NCBI RefSeq assembly: GCF_918698095.1
Contig: NZ_CAKKLY010000029.1
Span: 1 to 59,289 of the forward strand
DNA length: 59,289 bases
From: Arthrobacter sp. Bi83
GTDB lineage: Bacteria > Actinomycetota > Actinomycetes > Actinomycetales > Micrococcaceae
Direction: 5' to 3'
Shown here piece after piece: positions 55,660 to 59,289 of this stretch (its first letter is position 1; each line of letters starts with the position of its first letter). The notes beneath the pieces are model-generated. The model did no database searches, had not been told where the DNA came from, and saw only the letters and a list, made by a program, of their open reading frames with translations. The position numbers and the translations under genes are program-made.

Positions 55660-56472
55660 CTAGCCCCGCCCGATGAAGGGCATGCCGGCGGCGGTGATGA
55701 CCACGGAGCCCACGCTGGCAGTGGGCGGCATTCCGGCCATTAGCAGCACAGCCCGCGCGGCGTCCTCCACGGGGAACATGGGCTCGACTTTCCGCGTGCC
55801 GTCGGCCTGGAGGGCGCCGGAGCCGACGCCGATGGTGTCCATGATTTCGGTGGCGGTATTGCCGATGTCGATCTGCCCGCAGGTGATGCCGAAGGCGCGC
55901 CCGTCCAGCTCGATGCTCTTGGTCAGGCCTGTCATGGCGTGCTTGGTGACGGCGTAGGCCACTGTGCGGGGGCGGGGCGAGTGCGCGGAGATGGACCCGT
56001 TGTTGATGATGCGCCCGCCCTGCGGCGCCTGGGATTTCATGGCCCGGACGGCCGCCCGGGCGCACAGCAGCGAACCGGTCAGGTTCACGGCAACGGTCGC
56101 TTCCCAGTCCGCGAGGCTGATCTCGTCCACCGACGCCGCCGGGCCGAACACGCCCGCGTTGTTGAACAGGACGTCCACCCTCCCCCACCGCTGGAGGACG
56201 GCCGCGAAGAGGCGCTCGACGTCGTCGGGCAGCGTGACATCGCAGGGTACCGCCAGCGCGTCCGGGTGGCTGCCCGCCGTTTGGAGCAGCTGCGCCTCGC
56301 GGCGTCCGGCCAGGGCCACCCGGTAGCCTTCCGCCAGCATCTGCCGGGCCACTGCCCTGCCGATGCCGGAACCGGCCCCGGTGACGACGGCGACCCGTCC
56401 AGGCTGTGGCGCTGCAAACGGCGTTGCAGGCGGTGGCGTTGCAGGCGGTGTTGCAGGCGGCGTTGCGGTCAT
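55660..56472 (-). CDS. Short-chain dehydrogenase/reductase
   Basis: 270 aa. The first 22 residues are a PPAT repeat tail ([16 protein letters not shown]) from 15-bp DNA repeats; the real fold starts at [14 protein letters not shown] (NAD(P)-binding, 25-38). NNAG is at about 104-107, the catalytic Ser is at about 160-162 and YAVTK supplies Tyr173 and Lys177. The substrate is unknown. It follows the racemase-like gene in what appears to be a transporter-racemase-SDR operon, so it may oxidise or reduce a product of that pathway. Confidence 0.88.
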   Translation of the reverse strand: MTATPPATPPATPPPATPFAAPQPGRVAVVTGAGSGIGRAVARQMLAEGYRVALAGRREAQLLQTAGSHPDALAVPCDVTLPDDVERLFAAVLQRWGRVDVLFNNAGVFGPAASVDEISLADWEATVAVNLTGSLLCARAAVRAMKSQAPQGGRIINNGSISAHSPRPRTVAYAVTKHAMTGLTKSIELDGRAFGITCGQIDIGNTATEIMDTIGVGSGALQADGTRKVEPMFPVEDAARAVLLMAGMPPTASVGSVVITAAGMPFIGRG

Positions 56473-56513
56473 GGGGGTACTCCTGTGGGATGCGGGCGGC
56501 CTACAAGGCGGGC

Positions 56514-57257
56514 TTAGTGGGTAGCGGGAACATCCGCCGCCACCAACGGCCAGCCTATGACGGTCTTGGGCCGAGGCGTGGCATAAGTCCGCACCTTGGA
56601 GGTTGAAAGCCGCATCCGGACCAGGGATTCCGCGATGGTCACGGCGGCCGCCACGCCGTCCACCACCGGCACCCCGGCCCGCTGCCGGATCTTTTCGTCC
56701 AGGCCCGCCATGCCGCCGCAGCCGAGGACGATCACTTCGGCCTTGTCCCCGCGGACTGCCAGCAGCGCCTGTTCGATGATGGCCTCGACGGCACGCCCCG
56801 GCTCCTCCTCCAGCTCCAGGACGGCCATGCCGCTGGCCCGCACAGAGGCGCAGCGCGCATCGAGCCCGGCCAGTTTCAGCCGGTCCTCGATGAGCGGCAC
56901 GGCGCGGTCCAGGGTGGTGATTACAGAGTACTTGTGGCCGAGGAACATGGCCGTACTGGCCGCGGCCTCGGTGATGTCGACCACCGGAACGTCCAGGAGT
57001 TCCTGCAGCCCTTCCCTGCCGTGCTCGCCGTAGCCGGCCTGGATGACGGCGTCGAACGGTTCCGGGTAGTTGACCACACGGTCCATCACGGCAATCGCGG
57101 CGAGGTAGCTTTCAAAGTTCCCTTCACAGGAGTCGGCACCGAACCTCGGGGTGAGGCCGATGATCTCCGTTCCCGGTGCCGCGATGCTGCGGGCCTGGGC
57201 AGCGATGGAGTCGGTCATGGACTGGGTGGTGTTCACATTCGCAACGAGAATACGCAT
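56514..57257 (-). CDS. Aspartate/glutamate/hydantoin racemase superfamily protein lacking the first catalytic Cys
   Basis: 247 aa from the ATG preceded by AGGAGA. The fold is recognised by [16 protein letters not shown] and by [11 protein letters not shown] with Cys180, the second catalytic cysteine. At the usual place of the first (IAC[FG] in hydantoin and allantoin racemases) this protein reads [10 protein letters not shown], with Ala74. A one-Cys arrangement occurs in arylmalonate decarboxylase relatives, so the reaction may not be racemisation. The adjacent NCS1 transporter suggests a hydantoin, allantoin or pyrimidine substrate. Confidence 0.82.
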   Translation of the reverse strand: MRILVANVNTTQSMTDSIAAQARSIAAPGTEIIGLTPRFGADSCEGNFESYLAAIAVMDRVVNYPEPFDAVIQAGYGEHGREGLQELLDVPVVDITEAAASTAMFLGHKYSVITTLDRAVPLIEDRLKLAGLDARCASVRASGMAVLELEEEPGRAVEAIIEQALLAVRGDKAEVIVLGCGGMAGLDEKIRQRAGVPVVDGVAAAVTIAESLVRMRLSTSKVRTYATPRPKTVIGWPLVAADVPATH

Positions 57258-57285
57258 GGATTTCTCCTGGGTGGCGGGTCGGCGG

Positions 57286-58854
57286 TCAGTGGGTGCTGGA
57301 GACGGCGATCGATTCGCCGTCGACATCTTCGAACCGTTGCTTGCGGTCGGCGGCCAGGTAGTAAGTCAGCGCACCGACGCCCGCGCCGAAGAACCAGGCG
57401 AACGGCGCCGCCGCTTCGAGAGCCGGCACAAAAGCGATGAGAATCGCGATGGCGGAGGCCGGCAGGAGTGCGGCGATCGCCTTGGGATTGACGCCCTTCT
57501 TGTAGAAATACGCGCCGCGCGGGTGGTCGCTGTAAAGCTCCGGCACGTTGACCTTGCCGCGGCGCAGCAGCCAGTAGTCTGCCATGACCACGCCGAACAA
57601 TGGACCAAGGAGGGCGCCCAGTCCGCCCAGGAAGTACACGATCACGAGCGGGTTGTTGTAGAGGTTCCAGGGCAGGATGACCAGGCCGATGGTGCCGCTG
57701 ACCCAGGCGGCCTTCCGGAAGTTCAGGTGCTTGGGGAAAAGGTTGGTGAGTGCATAGACCGGGGCCACGAAGTTGGCCATCAGGTTCACAGCGATGGTCA
57801 GGATGAGGATGGCGAGGCAGGCCAGGACCAGGAAGAGGGTGTTGGGAATGCTCTCGACGATGTCCGAGGGAGTTTCGATGATGGCGCCATTGATCTTGTA
57901 CTGGCCGCCAGCCAGGACCACCACGATGGCGCCGAAGAGGAGCATGTTGATGGGAATGCCCCAGAAGTTGCCGCGGACGATGGATTTCTTGGACTTGGCC
58001 GACCGCGTGAAGTCGCAGAAGTTCAGGACGAAGGTTCCGTAAATGGAGACCCAGAGGGCGCCGCCGGCGAAAATTTTGCGCCACATTTCGCCGCCTTCCA
58101 GACCCCGGATGCCCGTCCACTGGATGGAGCCGCGGGCTTCGATGAAGACCCACACGGCCAGCAGGACCATGGTCAGCAGGATGATCGGTCCGGCAAAGGC
58201 CTCGTACTTGCGGATCATTTCCATGCCGAAGCTGACGATCACGAGCTGGACGATCCAGAGGGCCACGAACGCGGTCCATCCCAGGGTGGACAGGCCCAGT
58301 ATGGAGTTGCTGTCCAGTTCGTGCAGCGACGGGATCATGGCCACGAGCATCACCCGGAGCACCACGGACGCGAGGAAGGTCTGGATTCCGAACCAGGCCA
58401 CGGCCACGGCTCCGCGGACCAGGCTCGCGAGCTGGGCGCCGCGGATGCCGAAGCTGATGCGGCTCATGACCGGAAAGGGCACGCCGGTCTTCTGGCCCAT
58501 GAAGCCGGAAAAACTCAGCAGCACAAAGAGCAGGGCGGCACCGATGCCCAGGGCCACGAGGATCTGCCAGCCGCCGAGACCCAGCGAAAACAGCCCGACG
58601 GCGAACGCATAGTTTCCGAGGCTGTGGACGTCGTTGGCCCACAGCGTGAAGATGCTGTACGCCGTCCAGCGCCGGCCTTCCCGCTTGGTCGGGGCGAGGT
58701 CCACGTTGTAGAGACTCGGGCTGATGGTGCGGCCGGAGGCGGCACTGGCTGTTTCGCAAAGGGCTTCGACGCCCGTTGCCGGATGGATCGGCTGGCCCGA
58801 CAACACTGTCGGTGCGGGAGCCGGTTCGACGCCGACTGATGGGGTCGTCTGCAT
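57286..58854 (-). CDS. NCS1 family nucleobase/hydantoin:cation symporter
   Basis: 522 aa with about 12 membrane helices. The N-terminal ISPSLYNVDLAPTKREGRRW and TLWANDVHSLGNYAFAVGL are the NCS1 (Mhp1, PucI, CodB) signature, and FGIRGAQLASLVRGAVAVAWFG and NFCDFTRSAKS are further family marks. It probably imports hydantoin, allantoin, uracil or a related ring. It heads the operon with the racemase-like and SDR genes. A near-perfect palindrome lies 60 bp upstream. Confidence 0.9.
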   Translation of the reverse strand: MQTTPSVGVEPAPAPTVLSGQPIHPATGVEALCETASAASGRTISPSLYNVDLAPTKREGRRWTAYSIFTLWANDVHSLGNYAFAVGLFSLGLGGWQILVALGIGAALLFVLLSFSGFMGQKTGVPFPVMSRISFGIRGAQLASLVRGAVAVAWFGIQTFLASVVLRVMLVAMIPSLHELDSNSILGLSTLGWTAFVALWIVQLVIVSFGMEMIRKYEAFAGPIILLTMVLLAVWVFIEARGSIQWTGIRGLEGGEMWRKIFAGGALWVSIYGTFVLNFCDFTRSAKSKKSIVRGNFWGIPINMLLFGAIVVVLAGGQYKINGAIIETPSDIVESIPNTLFLVLACLAILILTIAVNLMANFVAPVYALTNLFPKHLNFRKAAWVSGTIGLVILPWNLYNNPLVIVYFLGGLGALLGPLFGVVMADYWLLRRGKVNVPELYSDHPRGAYFYKKGVNPKAIAALLPASAIAILIAFVPALEAAAPFAWFFGAGVGALTYYLAADRKQRFEDVDGESIAVSSTH

Positions 58855-58913
58855 CTGGATCTCCAGTTCTGAGGGAAGGTGAAGTGGGAAGCCCGAGGCT
58901 TCCGAAGAGCGAA

Positions 58914-58928
58914 TTCCATATTATGGAA
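58914..58928. promoter_or_regulatory. Operator candidate upstream of the NCS1-racemase-SDR operon
   Basis: TTCCATA-T-TATGGAA is a perfect 15-bp palindrome 60 bp before the transporter ATG. A half-site GTGGAAT lies about 26 bp further upstream. The TTCC...GGAA form suits IclR- or GntR-type repressors. Confidence 0.55.
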
Positions 58929-59063
58929 ATCACATCTTGAAAAGTGGAATAACTGTATGACCTGGGTCACGCCAGGGTCAAGGTCGCCCTGCTTCTGCGC
59001 GCAGTCATAATCGGTCCGCAAGAGCCAGCCGCACTTCGGCGCCGACCCGCCGGATGGGCCGCC

Positions 59064-59130
59064 TTGACCGGCACCTGCACGTCGGCCTAATCTCGAATAG
59101 CAAGAATGTTTTCTCACAATACGAAAACAT
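59064..59130 (+). promoter_or_regulatory. aceE promoter with downstream operator
   Basis: TTGACC (59064-59069), an 18-bp spacer and TAATCT (59088-59093) make a good promoter, with the start expected near 59100. Immediately after, ATGTTTTC (59106-59113) and GAAAACAT (59123-59130) form a perfect inverted repeat with a 9-bp spacer. A protein bound there would block the polymerase. Confidence 0.6.
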
Positions 59131-59163
59131 CGCCCCAACATTCAAAGATGAAACGAGGCTGCC

Positions 59164-59289
59164 GTGGCTGCAGGAGAAGATACCTCCCATATCCTCAGCG
59201 GGTTGACTAACCAGCTGCCTGATCGTGATCCGGAAGAGACCGCCGAGTGGGTTGAGTCCCTGGATTCGCTGATCAGGGAACAGGGCACC
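59164..59289 (+). CDS. aceE: Pyruvate dehydrogenase E1 component, 5' end only
   Basis: 42 codons are visible before the window ends. From a GTG with ACGAGG upstream, the frame reads MAAGEDTSHILSGLTNQLPD, then RDPEETAEWVESLDSLIREQ. This matches the N terminus of actinobacterial homodimeric-type AceE, which decarboxylates pyruvate in the pyruvate dehydrogenase complex. The rest lies beyond the window. Confidence 0.85.
   Translation, partial: MAAGEDTSHILSGLTNQLPDRDPEETAEWVESLDSLIREQGT

Larger units (their letters stand above)
58855..59163. other. Divergent intergenic region between NCS1 transporter and aceE
   Basis: 309 bp with no supported gene. It holds a palindrome near the transporter and a promoter with an overlapping inverted repeat near aceE, listed separately. 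Confidence 0.7.

Noticed and set aside
57151..58839. Open frame antisense to the NCS1 transporter
   Set aside because: Very His/Asp/Glu-rich product, a shadow of a 12-helix membrane protein gene.

Overview
The window is chromosomal DNA from a high-GC actinobacterium, most likely Arthrobacter or a close relative such as Pseudarthrobacter. The evidence is high GC with strong third-position G/C bias, frequent GTG starts, many ATGA/GTGA gene overlaps, an actinobacterial tad locus next to a DUF1998 helicase, MarP beside a Crp/GlxR-type regulator, and a PonA2-type penicillin-binding protein. About 54 protein genes and one tRNA-Pro(CGG) gene are supported. No rRNA, prophage, insertion sequence or CRISPR array was found. 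From memory, the backbone (helicase, tad genes, acs, marP, nudL-nth, crp, RidA, DUF4177, ponA2, metallophosphoesterase) matches the gene set of Mycobacterium tuberculosis Rv3649 to Rv3683, in rearranged order and with accessory sugar-uptake islands inserted.

Layout. 1-4.2 kb: a PheS-like mystery ligase, two paralogous lipoproteins, TrhO tRNA hydroxylase and a GNAT enzyme. 4.2-12.4 kb: an MrfA-like helicase facing a tad pilus operon (cpaE-tadA-tadB, tadC, DUF4244 pilin, two TadE-like proteins). 12.6-18.2 kb: a stand-alone family A polymerase, a YegP-like protein, and a membrane protein-nth-nudL operon. 18.6-20.6 kb: acs, with a Crp/GlxR-like site upstream. 20.7-32.9 kb: two sugar-uptake loci. 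The first is a binding protein, two permeases and a DeoR regulator. The second is LacI and Gfo/Idh/MocA genes divergent from two permeases, a binding protein and a GH36 alpha-galactosidase. Neither has its own ATPase. 33-41.9 kb: aroQ, DUF2332, marP, crp, a NUDT19-like Nudix gene, RidA, DUF4177, ponA2-like and a metallophosphoesterase. 42-46 kb: a heterodimeric ABC exporter and tRNA-Pro. 46-48.2 kb: a small membrane protein, a tiny secreted repeat peptide and a divergent HTH-TPR regulator. 48.3-53.8 kb: purD-purC, a molybdopterin oxidoreductase, asparaginase and an SCP-like protein. 53.9-59.3 kb: DctA flanked by copies of a palindromic element, an SDR-racemase-NCS1 transporter operon, and the 5' end of aceE.

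The most interesting locus is 46.5-48.2 kb. A 77-residue exported precursor carries three identical copies of IGNWPDPM, the last at its exact C terminus, and the copies differ only by synonymous codons. It is transcribed divergently from an Xre-type HTH regulator with a long TPR-like helical domain. This is the architecture expected of a peptide pheromone and its intracellular receptor (RRNPP-like), with a multi-copy precursor reminiscent of yeast alpha-factor, in a phylum where such circuits are little known. Direct and inverted repeats lie in the 131-bp shared intergenic region, and a strong hairpin terminator directly follows the peptide gene.
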